Assembly (NCBI GenBank): GCA_031259875.1
Contig: JAIRKW010000021.1
Location: 1-13,616 of the forward strand
Source of the DNA: Campylobacteraceae bacterium
GTDB taxonomy: Bacteria; Campylobacterota; Campylobacteria; Campylobacterales; Campylobacteraceae
Direction: 5' to 3'
DNA length: 13,616 bases
Every line of letters begins with the position of its first letter. Within the stretch, counting starts at the first letter, position 1. Below the pieces are notes generated by a model. It was not told where the DNA came from, ran no database searches, and saw nothing but the letters and a program-made list of their open reading frames with translations. A program made the position numbers and the translations under genes. Shown in pieces: positions 5,969 through 13,616 of this stretch.

Positions 5969-7563
5969 CTACCAGAAATTTAAAACCTGTTGTCGGTTTT
6001 GCTTCGTCTTCTTCTCTGCTTCCTTCGGATTTTACTGAAGGCATCGCAGTTACAACCTTAAATATAAATGAAGTTGATGTGGACTTTTATCTTGTTGATT
6101 TAGAAACTTTACCGCAAGCGCTGAATCTTCTTTTCAAAAAGTCTTCTTCTTCCGCATACTCTATAGATAGCCTTTTAAGCCGCAATATAAAACCGGTGTA
6201 TTCGGGAAGTTTTACGCTCAATGCCAGAAAAAATGTAAGAGAGACAGTAATGCTGAGCGTTAAAAATATAAAAGAATTAAAAAATAACGGTATCTATATA
6301 GCTGTAATGCAGCAACCAAATAAATACAACACTTACATGCTTCCGGCAACTATCTTCTCCGTCACAAATATCGGTGTAATAGTTCATAAAAATAAAAACG
6401 GCTACGATATTTTCACACAGCACTTAACGGGCAATATAATGCCGAACGTAAATATTAAACTTCTTGACACAAGCGGCAAAGTCATCACCCAAACACAAAC
6501 AGACACTAAGGGTTATGCAAATATCAGGCGTTTTTCAAACGCAGATATTTTGCTTGCCAAAAAAGAGGGCAGTATAAGTTTCATTTATCTTAACAGAAGC
6601 GCTTTGGACTTGGCTGATTTTGACATCACAGGAGCTAAAAATTTTGATAAAACACTCTTTGCATTTGGACCCAGAGACTTGTACCGCCCCGAAGAGAGCG
6701 TACTTGTAAATGCCATATTAAGAGACAGCGACGGTAAACAAATAGCCAAACAGCCCATAAAAGTAGACATTTTACAAGCAGACAACAAAAAAGCCAAAAC
6801 ATTTACATGGCAGGATGTTGACGGATTGTATCAATACAAATACGAACTGCCTAAAGATGCGCCGACGGGCAATTGGAGATTTAGATTTGATTTGGGCGAC
6901 GGCAATTACCGTTTTTATGATTTTAAAGTAGAAGATTTTATGCCCGAAAAGATGTCTTTAGAAGCAAATGTAAGCAGTAAACCGCTTTTAAAAACAAGCG
7001 ATGTCATTTTTGACATATACGGCAAATATTTATACGGCGCTCCCGCAAGCAATAACAGACTGATAGGTGATTTGAAAACAAGAGCTTTGAGAAATGCAGT
7101 CCAAGAGTTGCGCGGATTTTATTTTGGTTCACTAAGAGAAGATAATTTGGATAAGTATATAAAATACGTAGATACTAATTTAGACGATGATGGAAAAGTC
7201 AGCATAAGCGTACAAAACTCGTGGAGCAATATCAATTCACCAATAAATGTAGTATTTGAGGCAAGCCTGATGGAATCCGGCGGACGCCCTGTAACAAGGA
7301 GTATAACTCAAGCTGTATGGCCGCATGAAAATCTTCCGGCAATCAAACCAAACTTCGGAACACAAAAGATATATGACTACAAAATCGACAATTACAAAAA
7401 AGAGTTTTTTGTAGACAAAAATTCGCGCGCCGAGTTTGAAATCGTATTTACAAATAAAGAGGGTAAAAAATTAGCCAACAATAATCTTCGCGTAAATCTC
7501 ATAAGAGAGATAACAGTTATTGGTACTACGACAATACAGGCTGGAGATACGACTACAATATAA
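5959..7563 (+). CDS. Alpha-2-macroglobulin, middle fragment (MG domains including MG2)
   Basis: This stretch continues the macroglobulin in the -1 frame. It has no start codon with a ribosome binding site; the first candidate, a GTG at 6079, falls inside conserved sequence. It begins NITTRNLKPVVGF and runs through several macroglobulin beta-sandwich domains. The MG2 signature FGPRDLYRPEESVLVNAILRD is centred on nt 6682 (about residue 375 of the joined protein), followed by GLYQYKYELPKDAPTGNWRF. It ends NNLRVNLIRE before the frame is lost; the tail read to TAA at 7561-7563 (about 18 residues) is out of frame and rich in threonine. A stable separate protein is unlikely, because there is neither a translation start nor an export signal. 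Confidence 0.7.
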   Translation, partial: VNITTRNLKPVVGFASSSSLLPSDFTEGIAVTTLNINEVDVDFYLVDLETLPQALNLLFKKSSSSAYSIDSLLSRNIKPVYSGSFTLNARKNVRETVMLSVKNIKELKNNGIYIAVMQQPNKYNTYMLPATIFSVTNIGVIVHKNKNGYDIFTQHLTGNIMPNVNIKLLDTSGKVITQTQTDTKGYANIRRFSNADILLAKKEGSISFIYLNRSALDLADFDITGAKNFDKTLFAFGPRDLYRPEESVLVNAILRDSDGKQIAKQPIKVDILQADNKKAKTFTWQDVDGLYQYKYELPKDAPTGNWRFRFDLGDGNYRFYDFKVEDFMPEKMSLEANVSSKPLLKTSDVIFDIYGKYLYGAPASNNRLIGDLKTRALRNAVQELRGFYFGSLREDNLDKYIKYVDTNLDDDGKVSISVQNSWSNINSPINVVFEASLMESGGRPVTRSITQAVWPHENLPAIKPNFGTQKIYDYKIDNYKKEFFVDKNSRAEFEIVFTNKEGKKLANNNLRVNLIREITVIGTTTIQAGDTTTI

Positions 7564-10454
7564 AACATATCAACACCGACAGTGTTGATATATCGGTCGA
7601 AGAAGGAAAAAGTGCCGTTGTTGGATTTAATGTGGAGTGGGGTTCTTACATAGTTGAAGTCGTAGATAAAGATACGAATGCTATAAGCAGTGTCCGTTTT
7701 TACGCCGGATACAGCTGGCAAAATGACAATACCGATAAAATAAGGCCTGAACAGGTAAAACTGAAATTGGACAAATCAAGCTACAAAGCAGGCGACATAG
7801 CAAAAGTTACCGTCGAATCCCTTGAAAGCGGAGACGGCTACATAAACGTTGAGACAAATGATGGTATTTTGTGGTGGCAAAATATACATGTAGGTAAAAA
7901 TGGCAGAATAATCCTTATACCTGTAAGCAAAGAGTGGACAAAACATGATATCTATATAAACGTAGTTGTTATAAAAAAAGAGAGCGGTAAAAATCTTACG
8001 CCAAAAAGAGCTATAGGATTCTTGCATCTGCCGCTTTTCAGAGATGACAGGAAAATTGACATAGCGCTAAAAGTTCCCGAAAAAATAGTGCCCAAAGAGA
8101 AAGTGAAAGTATTGCTTAAAGCAAATCTTAGCCAAAAACAGAAAGGCAAAAAATTAAAAGCTATCGTATCGGCAGCTGATAGCGGCATTTTGAGTATAAC
8201 CGACTTTCAAACGCCAAATCCATTTGAGACATTTTTCGCAAAAAGAGAGTGGAATACGGACATATACGACGTATACGGCAATCTTATAGAAGGAAATGGT
8301 AAAAACGCTTCGCTCAAATTCGGCGGAGACGCCGCTCTTTTAAAAATGGCTGGAGGCAAAAAACCTCTTACAGAAATCTTGCTGGTCGCAATGCAGTCCA
8401 ATTCCGTAACGTTAAACGAAAATGGTGAAGCAGAGGTTGAATTTGACATTCCGGACTTTAACGGTGAACTTCGCTTTATGGTACAAGCTTGGGGAGATGA
8501 GGATTACGGAGGTGACGAACAAAAAGCTATTGCAGCATTACCTGTCGTAGTAGAACTAAATCATCCGAGATTTTTAGCAAGCAGTGACAAAAGTACCCTT
8601 GCGCTTGATGTAAACAATTTATCCGGACTTGAGCAAAAATTAAAAGTACATATAAGCGCTGCAGGCTACCTAGACGGCTTCAAAGAGGAGCAAATAGTAA
8701 TATCCGACAGACAAAGGAAGACTATTTATATACCGATATCCGCACAAAGCGGTTTTGGAAGCGGCACTGTGACAGTTAAAGTGAGCGGAATTGACGGACA
8801 ACCTAAAAATATTATAGAAAAAAAATGGACTATAGGTGTTAGAGCGCCATATCCTGCAAATGTTTTTAAACTATTCAAAGAGTTAAAGAAAAATGACGTT
8901 ATTAAACCAAGCGATTTTGAAGAGGGATATAAAAATATTGATGAAAGAACTGTAGATGCCCTCATAACTATAAGCTCTATTCCTCCTATAAATTTTGCGC
9001 AAGCTATAAAAGAACTGTTTGCATATCCTTACGGCTGCGTAGAGCAGACCACGAGCGGCATATATCCGTCCATTTATACCTCATCTGAACAGCTTGAAGC
9101 TTTAGGTATCAAAACCTCAAGCAACGAAGAGCGCAAGAAAAATGTGGAACAAGGCATTAAAAGATTGCTTGGCATGCAAAAAACCAATGGTTCTTTCGGA
9201 TATTGGGGAGATGATTATTCTGAGGCGCATTGGGCTAGCGTTTATGTAACGGACTTTTTGCTGAGAGCTAAAGAGCAAGGCTATTATGTACCTAAAGATG
9301 CCTTAGAAAAAGCCATAGAGAGATTGCAGTATTATATCAACAGCGGTAGCGTTGATTACGGATACAGTTATGATTTTGATTATACAAATTTTGCAGTTAA
9401 AAGCTATGCTGCGTTTGTATTGGCGCGCGAACAAAAAGCAAACCTCGGAAATTTAAGACGCCTTTATGATTTGTCCAACAATACACAATCCTCACTTGCC
9501 CTAATGCAGCTTGGCATAGCGTTAAAACTTATGGGCGACAATGAGCGAGCCGACAATCTTATCAATAAAGCTGTACTATTCAAGGCAGAACGGCACAATT
9601 ATTATTGGTACGGAGATTACGGAAGCAATGTCAGAGATAAAGCTTTGATACTCTCACTGCTGTATGAGCATGATTTACTGCCCAAAAGCAGAGCTGAAAT
9701 TGTTTTGTCTCTATCCGAACAAATCAAATCAAAAAGCTACTTCTCCACACAAGAGAGAAATGCAATATTTTTAGCAGGCAGACATTTCGTAAATGCAAAA
9801 GAGCCGTCATGGCAAGCAATTATCGACGCGAACGGTAAAAAAGAGACTGTAAAACCAGACGGTAAGCCTTTCGTAAGAGAATTGAATTTTACTAAATTAA
9901 ACAGTATACAAAGCATTAAAAACAACGGCGAAACTACGATATTTACCTCAATAGATATTACAGGCTATCCAAAATCCGCTCCAACTCCGGCTTCAAACAA
10001 TATTGATATATCAAGGTCGTATTACACGCTTGATGGCAAAGAGACTGTTTTAAGTGAGTTAAAAAGCGGTGATTTAGTCATAGTAGCTTTAAATGTAAAA
10101 ACTAATCTTAACAGAATTTCAGATGCACTCGTGGTAGATTTACTGCCGGCAGGTTTGGAGCTTGAAAATCAAAATCTAGGACACAGTATAAATATAAACG
10201 ACAGCGAAGCATTAAAATCAAATAAAGATTTGACACGCCAAGCTGCTGCAACAACCATAATTCATCAAGAGTTTAGAGACGACAGATATGTAGCGGCTAT
10301 TGATATCGGACGATATGAGCCTGCTACACTTGTATACCTTGTACGCGCGGTAAGTCCGGGAATTTATACCGTCCCGCCTCCATATGCTCAGTCTATGTAC
10401 AGTCCTGAGATTTTTGCTATAGGCAGCAGCATACCTAAGCTAACAGTCAAATAA
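7509..10454 (+). CDS. Alpha-2-macroglobulin, C-terminal fragment with thioester domain
   Basis: Homology resumes at about 7509 with DNSYWYYDNTGW, matching the family's YYW motif. The first in-frame start codon, GTG at 7632, lies inside the conserved VEWGSYIVEV segment and has no ribosome binding site. In order it holds further MG domains, a short likely bait region near GGDAALLKMAGGKKP, the A2M domain PDFNGELRFMVQAWGDEDYG (from P965 of the joined protein) and the thioester motif GCVEQ (C at 9036-9038, Q at 9045-9047). An alpha-helical thioester domain with LLGMQKTNGSFGYWGDDYSE follows, then a C-terminal beta domain ending at TAA 10452-10454. All the parts needed for covalent protease capture are intact, but no signal peptide is attached unless the upstream frames are joined. 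Confidence 0.78.
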   Translation, partial: DNSYWYYDNTGWRYDYNIKHINTDSVDISVEEGKSAVVGFNVEWGSYIVEVVDKDTNAISSVRFYAGYSWQNDNTDKIRPEQVKLKLDKSSYKAGDIAKVTVESLESGDGYINVETNDGILWWQNIHVGKNGRIILIPVSKEWTKHDIYINVVVIKKESGKNLTPKRAIGFLHLPLFRDDRKIDIALKVPEKIVPKEKVKVLLKANLSQKQKGKKLKAIVSAADSGILSITDFQTPNPFETFFAKREWNTDIYDVYGNLIEGNGKNASLKFGGDAALLKMAGGKKPLTEILLVAMQSNSVTLNENGEAEVEFDIPDFNGELRFMVQAWGDEDYGGDEQKAIAALPVVVELNHPRFLASSDKSTLALDVNNLSGLEQKLKVHISAAGYLDGFKEEQIVISDRQRKTIYIPISAQSGFGSGTVTVKVSGIDGQPKNIIEKKWTIGVRAPYPANVFKLFKELKKNDVIKPSDFEEGYKNIDERTVDALITISSIPPINFAQAIKELFAYPYGCVEQTTSGIYPSIYTSSEQLEALGIKTSSNEERKKNVEQGIKRLLGMQKTNGSFGYWGDDYSEAHWASVYVTDFLLRAKEQGYYVPKDALEKAIERLQYYINSGSVDYGYSYDFDYTNFAVKSYAAFVLAREQKANLGNLRRLYDLSNNTQSSLALMQLGIALKLMGDNERADNLINKAVLFKAERHNYYWYGDYGSNVRDKALILSLLYEHDLLPKSRAEIVLSLSEQIKSKSYFSTQERNAIFLAGRHFVNAKEPSWQAIIDANGKKETVKPDGKPFVRELNFTKLNSIQSIKNNGETTIFTSIDITGYPKSAPTPASNNIDISRSYYTLDGKETVLSELKSGDLVIVALNVKTNLNRISDALVVDLLPAGLELENQNLGHSININDSEALKSNKDLTRQAAATTIIHQEFRDDRYVAAIDIGRYEPATLVYLVRAVSPGIYTVPPPYAQSMYSPEIFAIGSSIPKLTVK

Positions 10455-10476
10455 AGAGGCGGTAAACCCGCCTCTT
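10454..10476 (+). other. GC-rich intercistronic hairpin between the macroglobulin gene and pbpC
   Basis: Perfect 9-bp stem AAGAGGCGG / CCGCCTCTT with a 5-nt loop (TAAAC), beginning on the last base of the macroglobulin stop codon. It is followed by AAAACGG rather than a T tract on the plus strand, so it is not a classic intrinsic terminator for this direction. It could stabilise the upstream message, cause partial termination or lower pbpC expression; these roles are inferred. Confidence 0.7.
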
Positions 10477-10490
10477 AAAACGGATATCAT

Positions 10491-12803
10491 TTGAAAAAAT
10501 TTCTAAAAACTTTTCTTTTTTTTACTCTCTTTGCGCTAACAGCACTGTTTGTTTTAGACAGAGTGTTTCCGCTGCCTCTAAATGATGCCAGAATGTCGCG
10601 CATAGTAGTATCGAGCGACAACTCTTTATTTTGGCGGTTTGCAGATGAAGAGGGTATATGGAGATATCCCGTAGAGATTAAGGATGTATCGCCGGCTTAC
10701 ATAGAAGCTTTGCTAACTTACGAAGACAGATGGTTTTATAAACACATGGGCATAAATCCATTCTCAATAATACGCGCTGTCATACAAAATATATCCCAAG
10801 GCAAAACAATATCAGGAGCCAGCACTCTTACAATGCAAACGGCAAGGATACTTGAACCTCACAAAAAGAGTATAGGCGGAAAAATCAAACAGATACTGCG
10901 CGCTGTACAGCTTGAATGGCATCTATCTAAAGACGAAATTTTAACTATATATCTAAACCGCGCACCGTATGGGGGAACTATCGAGGGAATCGGCGCAGCG
11001 TCTTGGAGTTATCTTGGAAAAACGCCTTTAGAGTTAAGTCACGCTGAAGCTGCCTTGATGACAGCTCTTCCGCAGTCTCCAAGCAGACTAAGGCCAGATA
11101 GATATCTGGATGAAGCGCAGAAAGCCCGTGATAAAGTACTTGACAGACTGCAGAAATTTAATGTGTGGGATAAAAAAACTATCAAAGAAGCCAAAGAAGA
11201 GAATATTTATTTGACATCTCGTTTTATTCCGCAGTCGGCACCCATTTTGGCAAGACGTTCGCTTCAAATGACGAATAAAAGGATTATAAAAACAAATATA
11301 GATATCTCTATACAGCAAAATCTTGAAGAGATAGCATTGAATGCAAAATCGACTCTGCACCCGGCCACATCTTTGGCAATGCTGGTAGCAGACCATACCG
11401 ACATGTCGGTTAAAGCTTACATAGGCTCTATAGATTTCAATGATGAGAGCCGCTTCGGACACGTAGATATGGTAAACGCGATAAGGTCTCCATGCTCTGC
11501 CTTAAAGCCGTTTATTTACGCTTTGGCGATAGACGAGGGACTTATACATTCCGAATCTCTTTTACAAGATACGCCGCGAATCTATGGTTATACACCCCAA
11601 AATTTCAACACTGCATTTTCAGGGGCAGTAAGTGCGTCTGAAGCTCTTGGCAAATCTTTGAACTTACCAGCTGTTCAATTAATCGAAGCTTATGGACCCA
11701 AAAAATTTATGGCAAAACTCTCAAATGCCGATATAAGCCTTAAACTGCCGCCGTACTCCCAGCCAAATTTAGCTGTCATTTTAGGCGGTGCTGGTATTAG
11801 TCTTGATAAATTAGTAAGTGCATACAGCGCATTCGCAAGAGGCGGAAAAATTTCACCCTTAAGATATCTTGCTGATGATCCTTTGATAGAATATGATTTT
11901 ATTGACAGCGGTGCAGCATGGATAACAAGACGTATGCTCTCCGGAGAAGCAGACCCTGCGTTTTACAGGCGCGGATTTTTATCTTTTGCATACAAAACAG
12001 GCACAAGCTATGGAATGAGAGATGCGTGGGCTATAGGAATAAGCTCAAAATATATCATCGGAGTTTGGATAGGACGCCCTGACGGTACTCCGGTAGCCGA
12101 ACAGTCCGGAGCAGTCAGCGCTGTACCGTTTTTGCATCAAATCAACAATTATCTCAAACACAAACAGACAAACTCATTTTTATTAAATGACTATCTGGAT
12201 GAAAAACCCTCATCCGTGAGCGTAAAAAATATATGCTGGCCAAGCGGTCAAACGCTCGAAGCCGACAATATAAATTGCAGAGTACAAAAAAGAGCGTGGA
12301 TATTTAACGACTTAACGCCCCCGACACTTTTTACATACGGGCAAGATTATGAAAGCGGGTGGTTTACATATTACGCAGACGATAAGGGTGAAATGACAGC
12401 ATATTACTGCAAAAATGCGCTCAAAAAAAGGCTAGCTCTTTGGCCTGTATCGCTAACTCCGTGGCTTCCTAAAAAGGAACAAATATCATCAAGACTGCCT
12501 AAAAAAAGCTCCGTTTGTCCGCCGCTGGAAGAGAATGACCCAACAAGGATGCTGATTATCAAAAATGTCAAAAACGATACTATTTTTACGATAAAAAACA
12601 AAGAGGAGTTAACCCCAAAAATCAGCTCTCAAGGCGGCAGAGGCACAAGATGGTGGTTTTTAAACGGAGAACTCATAACTCAAAACAAAGAAGGGGAATT
12701 TTTAAACCATAAATTTACCAAAGAGGGAGAGTATCAGCTTGTAGTCATTGACGAAAGCGGCCAAAGCGATAAGAGCGAATTTACAGTGAAAAATATTAAA
12801 TAA
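10491..12803 (+). CDS. pbpC: Penicillin-binding protein 1C (bifunctional peptidoglycan glycosyltransferase/transpeptidase)
   Basis: PBP1C is an inner-membrane enzyme that polymerises lipid II and can carry out transpeptidation. At 770 residues it equals the E. coli PbpC length. One N-terminal anchor (4-23) precedes the PBP1C-type MSRIVVSSDNSLFWRF. The GT51 domain has the catalytic E78 in YEDRWFYKH, then GASTLTMQTAR (109-119) and LSKDEILTIYLNRAPYGG (145-162). The transpeptidase motifs are SALK (S336, K339), SLN (389-391) and KTGTS (502-506). A C-terminal BiPBP_C-like domain lies at about 680-768. Cysteine 335 next to the active serine is unusual; SPGS is more common. The start is TTG at 10491 with only a weak GGA upstream, so translation may be modest. 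The gene is 36 bp after the macroglobulin gene, its usual partner. Confidence 0.96.
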   Translation: MKKFLKTFLFFTLFALTALFVLDRVFPLPLNDARMSRIVVSSDNSLFWRFADEEGIWRYPVEIKDVSPAYIEALLTYEDRWFYKHMGINPFSIIRAVIQNISQGKTISGASTLTMQTARILEPHKKSIGGKIKQILRAVQLEWHLSKDEILTIYLNRAPYGGTIEGIGAASWSYLGKTPLELSHAEAALMTALPQSPSRLRPDRYLDEAQKARDKVLDRLQKFNVWDKKTIKEAKEENIYLTSRFIPQSAPILARRSLQMTNKRIIKTNIDISIQQNLEEIALNAKSTLHPATSLAMLVADHTDMSVKAYIGSIDFNDESRFGHVDMVNAIRSPCSALKPFIYALAIDEGLIHSESLLQDTPRIYGYTPQNFNTAFSGAVSASEALGKSLNLPAVQLIEAYGPKKFMAKLSNADISLKLPPYSQPNLAVILGGAGISLDKLVSAYSAFARGGKISPLRYLADDPLIEYDFIDSGAAWITRRMLSGEADPAFYRRGFLSFAYKTGTSYGMRDAWAIGISSKYIIGVWIGRPDGTPVAEQSGAVSAVPFLHQINNYLKHKQTNSFLLNDYLDEKPSSVSVKNICWPSGQTLEADNINCRVQKRAWIFNDLTPPTLFTYGQDYESGWFTYYADDKGEMTAYYCKNALKKRLALWPVSLTPWLPKKEQISSRLPKKSSVCPPLEENDPTRMLIIKNVKNDTIFTIKNKEELTPKISSQGGRGTRWWFLNGELITQNKEGEFLNHKFTKEGEYQLVVIDESGQSDKSEFTVKNIK

Positions 12804-12812
12804 AAGTAATGT

Positions 12813-12818
12813 TATAAT
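12813..12818 (+). promoter_or_regulatory. Probable surE -10 promoter element
   Basis: Perfect TATAAT with an extended TGN (ATGTTATAAT) in the 33-bp gap after pbpC. Predicted start near 12825 gives a leader of about 12 nt that begins at the surE Shine-Dalgarno AAGGA (12825-12829). This lets surE be expressed apart from the macroglobulin-pbpC pair. Confidence 0.6.
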
Positions 12819-12836
12819 GCCGCAAAGGACACAAAT

Positions 12837-13616
12837 ATGCAAAAACGGATTTTAATCACAAACGATGACGGATACGAGAGCAAAGGGCTTTTGGCTTTGG
12901 CAGACGCACTGAAACCTTTGGGGCATGTTACTATAGTAGCCCCGACCACTGAAAAATCGGCGTGCGGGCACTCGCTTACCGTAACAAAACCTTTGAGATT
13001 TATACAAGTAGACGATGATTTTTTCAAGCTTGACGATGGGACGCCGAGCGATTGCATATATTTGGCAATAACAGCGCTGTTCGAAAAAGATAAAAAACCT
13101 GATTTGGTAGTAAGCGGAATAAACATAGGAGCAAATCTTGGTGAAGATATAACTTACAGCGGCACAGCAGGCGGAGCTATGGAAGGAACTTTGCACGGTA
13201 TTCCATCATTTGCCGTATCGCAATACTACACAAATGGACGCGATACACTTGATATTTTAGGTTATGAGCTGGCAGCAAAAACCGCGCATGATATCGCAAA
13301 AAAAATCCTGCAAGGCTCTTTTCCGCTTGAAGAAAGAGAATTTATAAATGTAAATATCCCTCCCATCTCACCCAAAGAGTGCAAGGGTTATAAGATAACA
13401 AAAACCAGCAGCAGAGCATACGAAAGCACAGCCTTAATGAATAGAAATCCAAGAGGCGAAGAGTATTATTGGATAGGAGTTGATGCACTGATGTGGCAAA
13501 GGGACATCGATGAAGAGTCCGACATATATGCGCTAAATCAAGGTTTCATATCGCTTACTCCAATACAGCTTGATATGACGGCTTATGGCAAAATAAAGAC
13601 TTTGAAAGAGTGGATA
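12837..13616 (+). CDS. surE: 5'/3'-nucleotidase SurE (3' end cut off by window edge)
   Basis: SurE is a metal-dependent phosphatase acting on nucleoside 5'- and 3'-monophosphates and linked to stationary-phase survival. The 260 visible codons include the N-terminal ILITNDDG (residues 5-12), whose paired aspartates bind the metal, and PTTEKSACGHSLT (40-52), then DGTPSDC, VVSGINIGANLGEDITYSGTAGGAMEG and the late LNQGFISLTP. The family is about 250-270 residues, so only a few codons are missing; no stop occurs before the window ends. The ATG at 12837 follows AAGGA with seven bases between. It sits 33 bp after pbpC with its own TATAAT, so functional linkage to the macroglobulin-pbpC pair is not implied. 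Confidence 0.96.
   Translation, partial: MQKRILITNDDGYESKGLLALADALKPLGHVTIVAPTTEKSACGHSLTVTKPLRFIQVDDDFFKLDDGTPSDCIYLAITALFEKDKKPDLVVSGINIGANLGEDITYSGTAGGAMEGTLHGIPSFAVSQYYTNGRDTLDILGYELAAKTAHDIAKKILQGSFPLEEREFINVNIPPISPKECKGYKITKTSSRAYESTALMNRNPRGEEYYWIGVDALMWQRDIDEESDIYALNQGFISLTPIQLDMTAYGKIKTLKEWI

Larger units (their letters stand above)
5561..10454 (+). pseudogene. Bacterial alpha-2-macroglobulin with thioester (YfhM type), interrupted by two frameshifts
   Basis: Three consecutive open stretches read as one bacterial alpha-2-macroglobulin, a periplasmic protease trap that binds attacking proteases covalently through an internal thioester. Each junction needs one extra base: the first shift lies between 5932 and 5965, the second most likely at 7507-7509. 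With both restored the length is 4896 nt, 1631 residues plus stop, close to E. coli YfhM (about 1650). The thioester CVEQ falls at C1160-Q1163. Upstream of pbpC is the usual place for this family. No other stop interrupts the frame, so decay would be very recent; sequencing or assembly error is the alternative. A programmed shift is unlikely because I see no slippery heptamer in the first shift window or around 7500-7512. Unlike YfhM, the N-terminus has no lipobox cysteine. Confidence 0.85.

Noticed and set aside
10454..10476. Intrinsic terminator ending the macroglobulin transcript
   Set aside because: The stem is strong but is followed by AAAACGG, not a T tract, on the transcribed plus strand; it is kept as a hairpin of uncertain role.
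10515..10523. T8 tract near the start of pbpC as a phase-variable homopolymer
   Set aside because: It encodes part of the hydrophobic anchor (Leu-Phe-Phe), is in frame, and similar T runs occur in argC; nothing indicates switching.
653..13126. Many open frames antisense to hemL, lpxB, the macroglobulin gene, pbpC and surE
   Set aside because: They mirror strongly conserved genes on the opposite strand, and I saw no recognisable protein family in them.

Overview
The window most likely comes from a Campylobacterota (Epsilonproteobacteria) chromosome, perhaps a free-living Sulfurimonas/Sulfuricurvum-type relative. I infer this from the AT-rich housekeeping genes, the GreA and LpxB sequence flavour, strong TATAAT-type -10 boxes without a clear -35, and the close packing of genes. 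I could not run a search, so the genus is not established.

Layout. (1) 1-2198, minus strand: lpxB, then greA, then a 3'-truncated argC, tightly spaced; greA seems to have its own promoter inside the end of lpxB. (2) 2199-2668: a 470-bp stretch with no convincing gene, holding the lpxB promoter and a 13-nt palindrome. (3) 2669-5465, minus strand: a four-gene overlapping operon of a DUF502 membrane protein, hemL, an AtpZ-like protein and an unrecognised membrane protein. (4) 5466-5560: a short divergent promoter region. (5) 5561-12803, plus strand: a bacterial alpha-2-macroglobulin gene broken by two single-base frameshifts, then pbpC, separated by a GC-rich hairpin. (6) 12837-13616, plus strand: surE with its own promoter, cut by the window end.

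How the genes work together. The alpha-2-macroglobulin plus PBP1C pair is the known bacterial yfhM-pbpC module: a thioester protease trap in the periplasm thought to guard the cell while PBP1C builds or repairs peptidoglycan. The other genes are housekeeping: lipid A (lpxB), transcript cleavage (greA), arginine (argC), tetrapyrroles (hemL) and nucleotide/stationary-phase functions (surE). I do not see an undescribed system. The most notable feature is the macroglobulin gene: its three open pieces join into one protein of about 1631 residues only if one base is restored at each of two places. That is either recent decay or sequencing error.
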